In this document: piece after piece, positions 35,201 through 43,759 of the stretch
Numbering within the stretch: position 1 is the stretch's first letter
How the letters are laid out: every line of letters starts with the position of its first letter
Origin: Symbiodinium natans
Lineage: Eukaryota > Sar > Dinophyceae > Suessiales > Symbiodiniaceae
DNA: 64,000 nt
Reading direction: 5' to 3'
NCBI GenBank assembly: GCA_905221605.1
Contig: CAJNDS010001558.1
Location: forward strand, 687,001 to 751,000
Notes under the pieces: generated by a model
Told to the model about the DNA's origin: nothing
Databases searched by the model: none
The model's input: only the letters and a program-made list of their open reading frames with translations
Translations under genes and position numbers: made by a program

Positions 35201-36797
35201 ACTCTGCCGCTGTGGCTGAAATTCCCGCCATCATCGGTTTGACCACCGTCAGCCAGTCTCCAAGAATCATTCCAGCATCCTCGGTGTTGCCCTTGAAGAT
35301 CTCCAGCTTAGGCAGATCCTGAATACTTCTGGCGGTCTCCTCCGAAGGCATCAAGGCCGCTGGCTCCTCAGATATTAAGGCCCTTGGCCTCGTCCTCATC
35401 TCCGGAGGTAGTGGTGGGGGTGGCGGTACCACCTCCCAAACTGCCGGTCCCATGGCCTGCCACGATGTATCCACGCCAGCTGTTACCCCAGGAACTTTGG
35501 GTGTTGCCATTGAAGGCCCCGAAGGAACACGTGTGCCACCAGGTGTATGGTGGCTACTGGGGAGTGGCGGTGGTGGTGGAGGCGTTGGTTCTGCTGAAGG
35601 AGCAGTCTCTCCAGCCCTCGCAGCTTCTCTGGCCATAGCTGTACTTGAAACTCGCAACGCTACCAACTCACGATCCCTTTCATCCAAAGAAACATTGGCC
35701 ACACTTGCAGGCTGTCCCAAACCAGGAGGCGTGGCAATCATGTACTGCTCCGGTCCTTCTGTCGCCGCGACTGGTGTACGAGTTCCAGTCTCCTGTTCAC
35801 CCAGCTCCTGCGAAGGATGAGACCTAGCCGACCGCATCGAATCGGACGATCTAGGTTGGAGATCCCCCAAAGCAGCCTGGGCCTGGGAACCCGCAGAGTC
35901 CTGTCTTTCCAGATTTAAACCAGCAAACATTCTTGCTAAAGCCGCTTGATCCACTGCTCCCAATGCCGATGACTGAGAAGATTGTCTATCCTGCTCTAAC
36001 ACATCCAACCTCGAAGTTAAAGGTTGCAGCAAATCTCCCAGCATCTGTCTCATCGGGCCCATCCAATCTGTTTGTGTAGGGGCTGGTTCAGGTCGATGTA
36101 GCGGCTGTCCCAAGGCTCGGATCTGCTCGTAGGTGTTAAACGCCAGTCCAGGATTGTTGTTTTGCACTGCAGCGTTATTTGGAGTCCAGTGTGTCATCTG
36201 CCCAGTCAAGTGTTGCTCGCCTGTTCCACTGTCAAAATGACCTCCAGGAAACGGCACGTTGGTAAAACCAATATGGGCTGATGGACCAGGACCACTGACC
36301 GATTGTGCCACCGCTGTACCAGGAACTGTTGATGGCCCGGTACTTTGCTGAAAAACCTCTGTGCTTGTACTTGTAGCTGCTATGATACCTTCTGGCGCCG
36401 GCAGCACATTTCCACTAGCTGATGGACCAGGACTACTGACCGATTGTGCAACCGCTGTATCAGGAACTGTTGAGGGCCCATCACCCAACCCTGTGGAAAT
36501 CACTGCACCAGCTGTTGTACCAGGAGCAACTGTCGTAAGGGTATCACCATTCCCATCCACCTGAGAAGATGATATTGTAGGTCCAGAAACTGTACCAGAC
36601 CCATTGTCCTCCAATGTAGCCGAAGTGGCAACGCCTGTACCATTGCCTCCACCAGCTGCATCAGTAACATTGGCCCCAAACGTCAGACCATCCAACGCCT
36701 GAGCAAAAAGCTCATCCACAGAATCACCACCATGCTCTCCCATCGGAGCTTCGCCCGTCTCTGACGGGGTATCCAACTGAAAAGACGCAGGATCCAT
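32160..36797 (-). CDS. Copia-like Gag, protease, methyltransferase-like domain and integrase N-terminus
   Basis: 1545 codons from an ATG 63 bases after the 5' LTR. Residues 1-480 are Pro/Ser/Thr/Gly-rich. The Gag core is at about 490-720. A CCCH-like cluster (C759 to about H/D779) and a CCHC knuckle at 787-800 (CYNCSAEDHQKASC) follow a Lys/Gly-rich linker. The protease motif is at 885-891 (LLDGGAT), with Gly in place of the usual Ser/Thr. Residues about 1072-1260 resemble a C5-methyltransferase core: LNLFAG (1078-1083), VIDVD (1103-1107), GGPPDKTF (1135-1142). The integrase zinc motif H1326-x4-H1331-x6-C1338-x2-C1341 is followed by the first catalytic D1365 (SADLSGP). An acidic insertion of over 100 residues follows. 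The last approximately 50 residues are out of frame. Confidence 0.9.
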   Translation of the reverse strand: MDPASFQLDTPSETGEAPMGEHGGDSVDELFAQALDGLTFGANVTDAAGGGNGTGVATSATLEDNGSGTVSGPTISSSQVDGNGDTLTTVAPGTTAGAVISTGLGDGPSTVPDTAVAQSVSSPGPSASGNVLPAPEGIIAATSTSTEVFQQSTGPSTVPGTAVAQSVSGPGPSAHIGFTNVPFPGGHFDSGTGEQHLTGQMTHWTPNNAAVQNNNPGLAFNTYEQIRALGQPLHRPEPAPTQTDWMGPMRQMLGDLLQPLTSRLDVLEQDRQSSQSSALGAVDQAALARMFAGLNLERQDSAGSQAQAALGDLQPRSSDSMRSARSHPSQELGEQETGTRTPVAATEGPEQYMIATPPGLGQPASVANVSLDERDRELVALRVSSTAMAREAARAGETAPSAEPTPPPPPPLPSSHHTPGGTRVPSGPSMATPKVPGVTAGVDTSWQAMGPAVWEVVPPPPPLPPEMRTRPRALISEEPAALMPSEETARSIQDLPKLEIFKGNTEDAGMILGDWLTVVKPMMAGISATAAEWWDQVTGTAYNYYDDWLAASPLKRLELRDKVMGLTALFEHSRWSRTEQRGAVLMLAALPADVKEEMVTIRAVQTIPMLFRLLTKYQPGGAGEKQALLRTLTTPAAVNTATDGIAGIRKWSRALTRAQELKLALPDPTLLVKALDQITAAVIAGQSLFRLSTFRLENKIDYAPTLSSAKSLAQMLLAELEMVTGSELGGRRPKVAAMETEVKGKGKGKDKGQREHGQCWNWMTPKGCRKGNACSFPRDKARMVGRCYNCSAEDHQKASCPYPTTSADTAAAKETNDKATEAKGRGKHKGKPKPIVKKVEPDEPASSTTSASSSTAQAAFLQEASELIKTMRLAALRGETDGWGLLDGGATACLRKAKSNREFQRAAPITVALATGSTQLRINDAGTLLTNDPSTSPIVAMHELIQLGTGVTWDQGGICIKVPKFGQLPVRLATGCPEVPEALALKLIEDIEQKKRDKMAFVKELRIQKEDGGGLEQEGTMMFEGPEAMKRWLQDQFLHLPEGVIDALTVPAYAKGNDCLPWSRRTRKAMMASKFIVLNLFAGKTRGFFQQYLDGKGMDGCYVIDVDLPENLLCDQMYGFLLELARSGHVKMVMGGPPDKTFEAPKQWRGNDPQDRLGRSELGPRDLRAVEKENVLILRQLVLYMVAEEARRLHNNSQAVGLVLEHKAPNNGENTEASRPEIWNWPEVQHCQAKYKLEKLEVDFGDLGHRTTKQQGLLVSHKLYFDEVSMVNCKDCGSGEEGMDPQEMTKGHEWPDGLKWAVLQLLLRLVPGGLSIHRLDTKFRQHVAQGHIPFRRDCLHCLAGGAKDGQHRRLPISEAYTISADLSGPYTVGLDEYGRVKYMCTMVYTIPVFANLEPEPMVEIPEGGDQAEQPRSSEAVNEAASLLDDDGLGGVDTTSLLGEETPDYEPDLDDERCSQLDEPLLPQAKDEEAVVLRDYGLDCEEDWNDEVDPVNGSATRRSWRRNCPRRTSRTFRSASCRNKLKPGNNIWSRLANRRTRWLLKT
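32300..32640 (-). other. Acidic insertion inside the integrase catalytic core
   Basis: Between D1365 and the second catalytic Asp in the next frame there are roughly 230 residues, against about 60 in ordinary copia integrases. Most of the excess is Asp/Glu-rich (LLDDDGLGGVDTTSLLGEE and PDYEPDLDDERC). Confidence 0.7.
33020..33590 (-). other. Cytosine C5-methyltransferase-like domain in the copia polyprotein
   Basis: Codons for residues about 1072-1260. Order and spacing of an SAM-binding motif I-like LNLFAG, an acidic motif II (VIDVD) and a motif IV-like GGPP follow C5-MTases. The catalytic PC is replaced by PD (GGPPDKTF). LEHKAP (1204-1209) may stand for the ENV/EQP region. No TRD or motif VIII is evident. 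Likely non-catalytic or repurposed if the fold is right. Confidence 0.5.
34398..34523 (-). other. Gag zinc-knuckle region
   Basis: Codons for a CCCH-like finger (CWNWMTPKGCRKGNACSF) and a CCHC knuckle with the standard C-x2-C-x4-H-x4-C spacing, the nucleic-acid-binding part of Gag. Confidence 0.9.
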
Positions 36798-36845
36798 GGA
36801 TCTTTCCTAAAGCCCTGAACGAACTAACCACACAGAACCACGACA

Positions 36846-36860
36846 CTTGGGCTCATAACC
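36846..36860 (-). promoter_or_regulatory. Primer-binding site, half-tRNA (initiator Met anticodon arm) type
   Basis: Directly after the 5' LTR the minus strand reads GGTTATGAGCCCA. Its complement TGGGCTCATAACC is the anticodon stem-loop of initiator tRNA-Met (anticodon CAT). Drosophila copia uses a PBS starting GGTTATGGGCCC at the same place, primed by a 5' half-tRNA. Confidence 0.85.
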
Positions 36861-37132
36861 CCAGGAAACCAAAAGAATACCCTTAAAAGAGAACCGAACT
36901 TAGGGGAACCAGGGAGAAGGTAGGGGCCAAAAGAGGAGTACCAGCCTAAGCTCGGGAACCCCAAACCCCACGAGACACAACCCCAAAACCCCGAACAAGA
37001 GGCACCTAAGGGAAACCCTGCTGGGGACAGGCCGAAGCCCACAACCCCGGTAACCCTGTGACCCTGTTTCATCTTGAGCCATTCGATTTGTGCGTGTCAT
37101 CCTTGCTGCAGGGGCCATGCCAGCTTTCCAGG
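36861..37132 (-). repeat. 5' LTR of the copia-like element
   Basis: 272 bp, the sense-strand 5' LTR because the ATG and PBS lie at lower coordinates on the minus strand. The promoter is presumably inside but no TATA-like element is convincing. Confidence 0.93.
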
Positions 37133-37290
37133 AGGGTTAGGGCTCAGGGTTTAGGGTTCTGGGTTTAGGCTTTAGGCTTTAGGCTTAGGCTTTAGGCTTT
37201 AGGCTTTAGGCCTTAGGCTTTAGGCTTTCGGGTTTAGGGTTTCGGGTTTCGGGTTGCCCCTTAAACCCTGCTAAGCCCTAAACCCTTCCC
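37133..37290. repeat. Telomere-variant array (AGGCTTT)n
   Basis: TTTAGGG units grade into about eight AGGCTTT units at 37165-37228, just right of the LTR element. Confidence 0.9.
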
Positions 37291-37299
37291 TCAAGGCGC

Positions 37300-37359
37300 A
37301 GAGAGCGTGGCGTCCACGGCATTAAGGATGCGGTGCACGTCACTGGAGGCAGCGGCGAC
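37300..37359 (-). CDS. Exon of REJ/polycystin-like gene (20 codons), 5' of the copia insertion
   Basis: Minus strand GCCAG|GTC to CTCTCT|GC encodes VAAASSDVHRILNAVDATLS in phase 0. It joins in phase upstream to the exon at 38622-38699. Confidence 0.63.
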
Positions 37360-37439
37360 CTGGCACACACAAAAAGAAAGCGAAGGGTTTAGGGTTTAGG
37401 GTTTCGGGTTTAGGGCTAGGGTTTAGGGTTTAGGGTTTA

Positions 37440-38610
37440 CGGTTGCGATTGGTGTTTCCGGTTGTTTTTTCCCGAGCTACGTTTCTGATGGTTAGTTACA
37501 ATATTCTGATTCGCAATCAGACAGATTGCGAATGAAACGAAGTCTTCAACAATATACATACAGGTGTGAGGTAGAGGACAAAGCACGATGGAAATCAAAA
37601 GCATTAGGGTGCAACCTGTCTTAGTTCTCCCGGCATCATTTAGGTGAGCACGAATTCATTCTGACTACATAGTTCTTCCTGTTCCTGCGGACAACAATAC
37701 AGCTGCAGTCCGTAATTCTGCTTCTGCTTCCATGCAAACAGACTGCAAAGAAAAGATCCTGCTTCTTTGTGCTGGATTCCGCGAAGCACCATATCACGAA
37801 AAAGTCGAGCGCGTTCTGACAGACATCGTTATTGCCGTAAAACCGGAAGGAAAGTATTCCTGCAAGCTTTCCACGACTTTAAAGGGGAATTTACAGTTCT
37901 GATCCTTTCGGCAGATGGGATGGATCAGATGGCCATGCTTCTGGAGCTAGAGGCCCGAAAGAATACCCCCAAGCCTTAACCCCGAGCCTCCGAGCAACCT
38001 AAACTTAAACCCTAACCCCTCTCACCCGAAGCCCCTCCAAGCTCCCTAAACCCTAAAGCCTAAACCCTAAACCCTAAACCCCAAACCCTAAACCCTAAAC
38101 CCTACGAGAAGGAGGAAGCAGCAACAAAAGCACTCAATGAAAAGACGCATCTCTCATGGCCTGGCACAATTTCTGGGTTTGGGGTTCAGGGTCTAGGGTT
38201 TAGGGTTTAGGGCTTAGGGTTCAGGGTTTAGGGTTTAGGGCTTAGGGTTCTTCTGTAGAACACCGTCCTTTACAGCAGCAGGGGGATGAAGGACGGCTAC
38301 TGGGACACTGGTGTGCATAGGAACTAACACGAGGAGATGCGCTTGTCCCATCGTTCAGGAAACGAATGCCGTCATATGAGCATGACAGCCAGCTTCGAGA
38401 AGCAATTCGTAAGCCAGTCGTTCCTTTATACCCATGTCCTGAGGCCCCACCGTTGTCAGCCACAAAATGTGTGTGTGTGAACTGCCTTAAAACAAACTCA
38501 CGAGCTTTCTTGCCCCCGTGCCGCAACCGCCCAAAACCCTGATCCTTCCGTAGCCCCTAAACCCTAAACCCTAAACCCTAAAGCCTAAACCCTAAACCCT
38601 AAACCCTAGC
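37440..38610. other. Intron content, unique segments without supported exons
   Basis: Two unique blocks (about 37440-37985 and 38240-38530) lie between telomere-like arrays inside intron 37360-38621. A minus-strand frame of 95 codons covers 38242-38526 but begins and ends in repeat sequence and has no recognisable motif. Confidence 0.55.
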
Positions 38611-38621
38611 CCTCCGAGCGC

Positions 38622-38699
38622 CTTCAGCGCATTCGTGGCCGCGGTGGCGCTGAGCTCCCTTGGCTCGGCGACCATGGGGCCAAGGACGGCTGCCAGGCC
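38622..38699 (-). CDS. Exon of REJ/polycystin-like gene (26 codons)
   Basis: Minus strand CCGCCAG|GGC to CTGAAG|GC, phase 0 at both ends: GLAAVLGPMVAEPRELSA then TAATNALK. Confidence 0.65.
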
Positions 38700-39523
38700 C
38701 TGGCGGCTTCAAGGGTTTCAAGGGACTTTAAGGGGCTTTGAGGGGCTTTAAGGGGCGTTAAGGGGCTTCAGGGTTTAGGGTTTAGGGTTTAGGGTTTAGG
38801 GTTTAGGGTTTAGGGTTCAGGGTTCAGGGTTTAGGGTTTAGGGTTTAGGGTTTAGGATTTAAGGTAAGGGTTTAGGGTTTGGGGCTTCAAGGCCATAAGA
38901 GTTTAAGGGTTTAAGGGCTCGGGGGTGTAAGGGCTTAAGGGCTTTCAGGATTCAAGGGCTCAAGGCTAGGCTAAGGAGTTTAGGGTTTTCAAGGGATTAA
39001 GAGGTAGAGGGTTTGGGGGGGCTTTGGGGGTTCCAGGGCTTTTGTGTGCTTAGGGTTTTTTTTGTACTTCTAAAGGCTTAACACCCTAAAGCCTAAAGTC
39101 TAAACCCCAGACCTTCACATTTCCAGGTGTTGGTTTCGAGTTTGGGGCGTTGAGGCTCCAAAACCTAGACCGTTAGGGCTTAGGGCAGCCAGAAATGTAC
39201 TCTGAGCCCTAAACCCTAAACCCTAAACCCTAAACCCTAAACCCTAGACCTAAACCCTAAGGCCCCAAACCATTCAAACCACCTTAGGGAGGGTAGGGGA
39301 GGGGCCGGTGGGGGGGGGGAGAGTCGGCCAGGGACTCCGAATGACGGAATTTTTCCGGCGGCTCATGGAAAGTGCTTCTGTTTAGGGTTTCGGGTTTAGG
39401 GTTTCGGGTTTAGGGTTTCGGGTTTGGGGTTTGGGGTTTAGGGTTTCGGGTTTAGTGGGCTTAAGACGAAACTTTGGGTTTAGGGGGCTTCATGAGGCTT
39501 CAAGGGAGGGCGACAACGCCCGC

Positions 39524-39556
39524 CTCCGCCCCCAGCGGGTCGCGCGCACGGACCAC
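39524..39556 (-). CDS. Exon of REJ/polycystin-like gene (11 codons)
   Basis: Minus strand CTGCAG|GTG to GCGGAG|GC encodes VVRARDPLGAE. Joined to the upstream exon it reads GSYYLVVRARDPLGAE, the typical C-terminal strand of a REJ/PKD-like module (Y-x-L-x-V-x-x-x-D-x-L-G-A). Confidence 0.72.
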
Positions 39557-39814
39557 CTGCAGCACTTGGCGCTTTAGGGTTTGGGGTTTAGGGTTGAGGG
39601 TTTTGGGGTTTGGGGTTTGGGTTTAGGTGTCCATTGTTGAGGTTGTCTTTCTTGCCCTAAACCTAAACCGGGGTTGGTGCCTGTGTTGAATCTAGGTCCT
39701 GAAACCTTCGACGGTATCTAGGGTTAAGGGCGTGTGGGGTTTAGGGCAGAAAACCCTACACCCCCGACCCCCGAACTCCAAACCCACCCCAAACCCCCAA
39801 AACCAAAGCCGCGC

Positions 39815-39904
39815 CAGGTAGTAGGAGCCGGCCGCCATGGCGACGTCGGAGACACTCTTTGACTTGGCCTCGAAGACGATGGGGCTTCTGAAAACTGTGG
39901 ATCC
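39815..39904 (-). CDS. Exon of REJ/polycystin-like gene (30 codons)
   Basis: Minus strand AACAAG|GGA to TACCTG|GC, phase 0: GSTVFRSPIVFEAKSKSVS then DVAMAAGSYYL. The 258-bp intron to the next exon contains inverted telomere-like arrays, TTTAGGG at one end and CCCTAAA at the other. Confidence 0.72.
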
Positions 39905-40862
39905 CTTGTTGTTGGAGGGGCGATTCAGGTTTGGGTTTAGAGTTTATAGTGAAAGCTTGGGGTTTAGAGTCTAAGGCTTTAAGATTTAGGGTCGAGGGTC
40001 TAGGGTTGAAGGTTTCGGGAGCCTGGGAAACTCACGCCTGGAATGAGGGAAGAACACCTGCTCCACTTTTCCGTCGCGAGTGGGTGCCGAAGATTGTACC
40101 CGACATCATCACAGGGTCCCTGGAATCTCAACCCGAAGGTGTAGAAGCACCAAGAATCTCAGCCACAAAAGGGTTTAAGGTTTAGGGTTTAGAGTTTGGG
40201 GTTTAGGTTCCCTTGTCGTGGTTGAAGCGGTAATGCCTAAGTGGATCTTGCGCATTTTCCTAACCCAAACCCTAAACCCTAAACCCTACACCCTAAACCC
40301 TAAACCCCAAACCCTAAACCCTAAACCCTACACCCTAAACCCTAAACCCTAGACCCTACACCCCAAACCCTAAACCCTAAAATTCTCTTCGGGGCAGCTG
40401 AGGGCCAGGCCCAGGAGCGAAGCAGCCGCCCGCCTCGGGGGGAGGGGGGGGGGTTTAGGGTTTGGGGTTTAGGGTTTAGGGTTTAGGTTTTGGGGCTTAG
40501 GGTTTGGGATTTAGGGTTTAGGGTACAAGGGGGAGGGGGGGGGGGGGAATTTGGAGAGTTGAGGGGCTTTAGAATTTGGGTGAGGGCTTGAGGGCTGAAG
40601 AGTTTTGGGTTAAGGGTTTAGGGTTTTAGGGTTTTAGGGTTTTAGGGTTTAGGGTTTAGGGTGTCGTTTGGCAGGGCTGAAAGGCCTTTGGAAACCTTCA
40701 AAGAGCTTTAGCCCCGAAGTCGAGGGCTCAGGCGGGTTGAGGGTTCAAGCGGGTGAAATTTGGGGGTGTAGGGTTTAGGGTTTAGGGTTTCGGGTTTAGG
40801 GTTTAGGGTTTGGGGTTTAGGATTTAAAGGTTTAGGGTTTAGGGTTGAGGGTCAGGGCTTCA

Positions 40863-41007
40863 GGAGTTTGATCCACGGCCTGCCTTGCTTCTGGAAGTAG
40901 TCCGGGCTGGACACATTGTGCCAATCAGTTCGGGGAAGCTTCCATTCGAAGTCCGTGTCAGGCATCCCGTCTGCAAAAGCGTCGGGCCCCATGCCCTCAA
41001 CGTTCTC
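40863..41007 (-). CDS. Exon of REJ/polycystin-like gene, 3' junction unresolved
   Basis: Minus strand CATGCAG|GAG opens ENVEGMGPDAFADGMPDTDF and continues EWKLPRTDWHNVSSPDYF to RPWIKLL. One sequon (NVS). No donor that restores phase 0 with the exon at 39904 is obvious, so the end, or the adjacency, is uncertain. Confidence 0.52.
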
Positions 41008-41109
41008 CTGCATGGGATCTTGGGAGTTACAATCAACGGAGGTCAGAAGAACGGCTTTGCAAGAACTAAACCCCCCCCCCTTTTGTCTCCACGGGGAAGC
41101 GGAAGAAGG

Positions 41110-41414
41110 CGTAGCTGAGACCATCTTCCTGCTCATCCAGCCATCCGAAGGTATTCAGAGTGAAGACGCTGGAGACTGCAAAGCCGGAGCGCGGCATCGA
41201 CTCGACCACACCGAATGCAGGCGGAGCATCCGCATGGAAGAAGTGGGACCAGGACACAAAGGCCCCAGCACTTTCCAGCTCCGACAGTGCCGAGTTCTCC
41301 AGATGGAGCCGCACGCCGGCATCGTGAGCCACAAGGGCGTAGGCGTACCGACGGCCCGGCATCAGGAGGTCCGCTCGGAAATCTGCTGTCGAGAGGGTGA
41401 GGTTGCCGAAAGGC
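41110..41414 (-). CDS. Exon of REJ/polycystin-like gene, REJ core
   Basis: Minus strand TCTGAG|G then CCT TTC GGC, open for about 100 codons: FGNLTLSTADFRADLLMPGR, then PPAFGVVESMPRSGFAVSS and TLNTFGWLDEQEDGLSYAFF. The order PGR-Y, PP-x-G, then GW-x-D-E-x(3)-L-x-Y-x-F is the classical pattern of REJ/PKD1-type extracellular modules. The 3' end is approximate. Confidence 0.72.
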
Positions 41415-41508
41415 CTCAGACGACGTGCCCGAGCATGACTACAGGGATCACACGGAAACTGCGTGGGTGGAGTCCTACACCTACACGCTGCGACCCATGC
41501 CAAGGTGC

Positions 41509-42104
41509 TCTTCGAGAGAGGTGTCGTTCATCGTCCGCAGGCGAGCTAAGACGGAGGAGTTCGAGCTGATCAGGACCCACTGCCAGCGCCAGAAGGGGAT
41601 GGGGCAAGACCTGCTGCCTATGACGTCTGCCACGGCCTCGACATGCCGGCTGGATGTCGACAGCGCCTGATCCGATCTCCATGGCACCTTCAGCGCCACG
41701 AGGGGTCGCAGCTGCCGCCCGACTCTGAGGGTCCAGGACGCCTGCACCTCCGCCTCAGGACTCCCCATACTTCCCATACCCCGCCACCGCACGCGCGCCA
41801 CGAAGGTGTAGCTGTCCTCTTGCAGCTCGCCTGCCTCCACTCGCAGCTCAGGGCTGTCCATCCAGAGGCCGGCTAGGCGGGGCATGCAGCGCTCTGCCTC
41901 CTCCACCTCGCTCTCGTTCATCTCCGCCATCACCCCGACCATGCACCCCCAGGCATACCTTAGCCAAACGCCCTGGTGGGAACAGAGGAGGGGCTTTAGG
42001 CTCCAGGCAGGCGGCTTCCCGTGAAAACCCCTCTTATGAGGGCCCAGGTACTCGAAGTCACCGCTGCCATGCCCCGCAGAGGGCGCAGAAGCCATCGCCC
42101 CGGC
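41509..42104 (-). CDS. Exon of REJ/polycystin-like gene, largest exon (596 bp)
   Basis: Minus strand, a polypyrimidine tract then CCGAGAG|GCC, 198 codons plus two bases to GAAGA|GC. It includes PELRVEAGELQEDSYTFVAR, SWTLRVGRQLRPLVALK and FWRWQWVLISSNSSVLARL, repeated strand patterns (L-x-V-x-A-G-x-L-x(4)-Y-x-F) of REJ modules. The split Glu codon GA|G is completed by the next exon at 41414 across a 94-bp intron that has no telomere repeats. Two sequons (NSS, NDT) agree with extracellular exposure. Confidence 0.75.
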
Positions 42105-42215
42105 CTCTCGGAAAAAAAGAAGAAAAAGGAGCCCAGCCCTTAACCCTAAACCCACCCTAAACCCTAAACCCCTAAACCCTAAACCCTGAAACCCTAAACC
42201 CTAAACCCCGCCCGC

Positions 42216-42294
42216 CTCCTCCCACGCCTCGGCCCGCAGCACGAAGGCGCAGGACGTCGAGGCAGCCGGAGGGCCCGAGACCGAGACGCGCGGC
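42216..42294 (-). CDS. Exon of REJ/polycystin-like gene (79 bp)
   Basis: Minus strand CGAAGAG|G then 26 codons to GAGGAG|GC: PRVSVSGPPAASTSCAFVL then RAEAWEE. The first base completes CG|G (Arg) from the upstream exon, giving YTLNVRPRVSVSGPP, a typical Ig-like strand and linker of REJ modules. Confidence 0.75.
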
Positions 42295-42490
42295 CTCTTC
42301 GGGAGTTTCGGGCTTTGGGGGTCGGGATGCGCTTTAGGGTTTAAGGTTTAGGGTTTAGGGTATGGGGTTTAGGGTTTAGGGTTGAGGGTTTAGGGTTTAG
42401 GGTTGTGGGGTTGGAGGATGTAGGAGCGAGCTTAGACCTACAGCGCCCTAGATGAAACCCTAAACCCTGAGAGGGAGCCTGGACCGGGGC

Positions 42491-42543
42491 CGGACATTGA
42501 GCGTGTAGGTCACGGTGGATCGGTTGCTGCCCGCTGGGAGGTC
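42491..42543 (-). CDS. Exon of REJ/polycystin-like gene (53 bp)
   Basis: Minus strand TGTGAG|GAC to GTCCG|GC: DLPAGSNRSTVTYTLNV plus CG. One sequon (NRS). The phase-2 end matches the phase-1 start of the next exon exactly. Confidence 0.75.
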
Positions 42544-43160
42544 CTCACAGGGTCCCTTGAGCCCAAGGGACCCAGAGAGCCCCCAACACGCCTTAACCAA
42601 GGAACATGCCTTTTTAGGGGTTTAGGGTTTAGGGTTTAGGGTTTAGGGTTTAGGGTTTAGGGTTTAGGGTTTAGGGTTTAGGGTTTGAGGGTTGGATCCT
42701 TGGTATGGTTTAGGGTTTATTCCTTCTCTGGGCATGCTTTGGGTTTAGGGGTTTGGGGCTGTGGGCTTAGGGAAGTACAGGGGCTTTGGGGCTGTGGGGC
42801 TTGGGGGCTTTGGGGCTTTTAGGGGTGAGGGAGCAGGAAACGTTCCCTAATTGGTACTCATCCAGGGGCTCAAAAATTCTACTGCTTCTCACTTGCAGAG
42901 CATTCCAAGCCCCGTGAAGTTACCTGTTGTCCCTGCATGCCCTCAAACCACAGGATGGCCCACTCCGAAAAACCTTCCTACATGCAACCCTCTTAAATGA
43001 CTCTCAAACACAGTAAGGGAGAAGCAGAAGATATCCCTAAAAACCTACCTAGAAACCTCTAAAATGACCCTTAAACACAGTAAGGGAAAAATAGAAGATA
43101 TCCCTCAAACCCTACCTGGAAAACCCTACAGACCCTAGAACCCAGCACCTGCCGGACGGC

Positions 43161-43222
43161 CGCGGCCCGGAACTGGTGGCTGGAGTTCGGCGCGAAGCTG
43201 AAGGCCGGAAAGCGCAGAGTAC
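43161..43222 (-). CDS. Exon of REJ/polycystin-like gene (62 bp)
   Basis: Minus strand GTCAG|GT then TLRFPAFSFAPNSSHQFRAA to GCG|GC. Pattern L-x-F-P-x(6)-P-x-S-x(3)-F is a REJ strand. A sequon (NSS) is present. Other GC donors nearby would change the end by a few codons. Confidence 0.62.
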
Positions 43223-43640
43223 CTGACTTCTCCAACAACCAAGGGAAAAAAAGCTTAAACTGTACTATTCCTACTCAAAAAAGGAAAATTCTACTAAAAG
43301 AAAAAGGAAAAGTCTAAAGTTCAACTCTTGGCTAAGTAAGGTACTCGGGTCCCGGTCTTGGTCTGCGAAGGTCATGTTGTCCAGGGGCTGCCTGTTGCGC
43401 CAGGATCTGGGGTTTAGGGGCTTGGGGGTTTAGGGGCTTAGGGTTTCGGGTGTAGGGTTTAGGGTTTAGGGTTTAGGGTTTAGGGTTTAGGGTTTAGGGT
43501 TTAGGGCTGTTTCCACAGGACGTGTTGGGTGTTCGATTGCAGGAAGGATTTCGGAGTGGGGGTGTGCCGCAGGTGCCGATAAGATGTGGGTCGCCCTAAG
43601 CCCAAACATGGAGGATGGATTGCTTGTTGAATGTAGGCGC

Positions 43641-43735
43641 CGGAATAAGTACTAATAGTATTCTTTATATAACTATACTAGAATACCCCCCAAAAACCCT
43701 GTTCTAACTATTAGGGCCCCTATACTACAGAGCCG
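43641..43735. repeat. Hairpin-like element without telomere array (reference copy)
   Basis: Contains AATAAGTACTAATAGTATTC, CCCCCCAAAAACCCTGTTCT and ATTAGGGCCCC. It resembles 45530-45665, but the AAAAACCCT motif is followed directly by GTTCTAA. Confidence 0.6.
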
Positions 43736-43759
43736 TGCCTTACTTAGCCTACTTGTAAG

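Larger units (their letters stand above)
26531..37132 (-). mobile_element. Ty1/copia-like LTR retrotransposon with extra enzymatic domains
   Basis: Direct terminal repeats of 270 and 272 bp bound a 10.06-kb interior. The minus-strand order is 5' LTR, primer-binding site, Gag, protease, methyltransferase-like domain, integrase, oxygenase-like domain, reverse transcriptase, RNase H, hydrophobic tail, polypurine tract, 3' LTR. Integrase before RT defines the copia order. AGGGTT flanks both ends (26525-26530 and 37133-37138), a candidate target duplication inside telomere-like sequence. The LTRs differ only by one small change near one terminus, which implies recent insertion. The coding region (36797-26955) would be about 3280 codons if read through but is split by four frame changes. 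It lies in sense orientation in a host intron. Confidence 0.95.
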
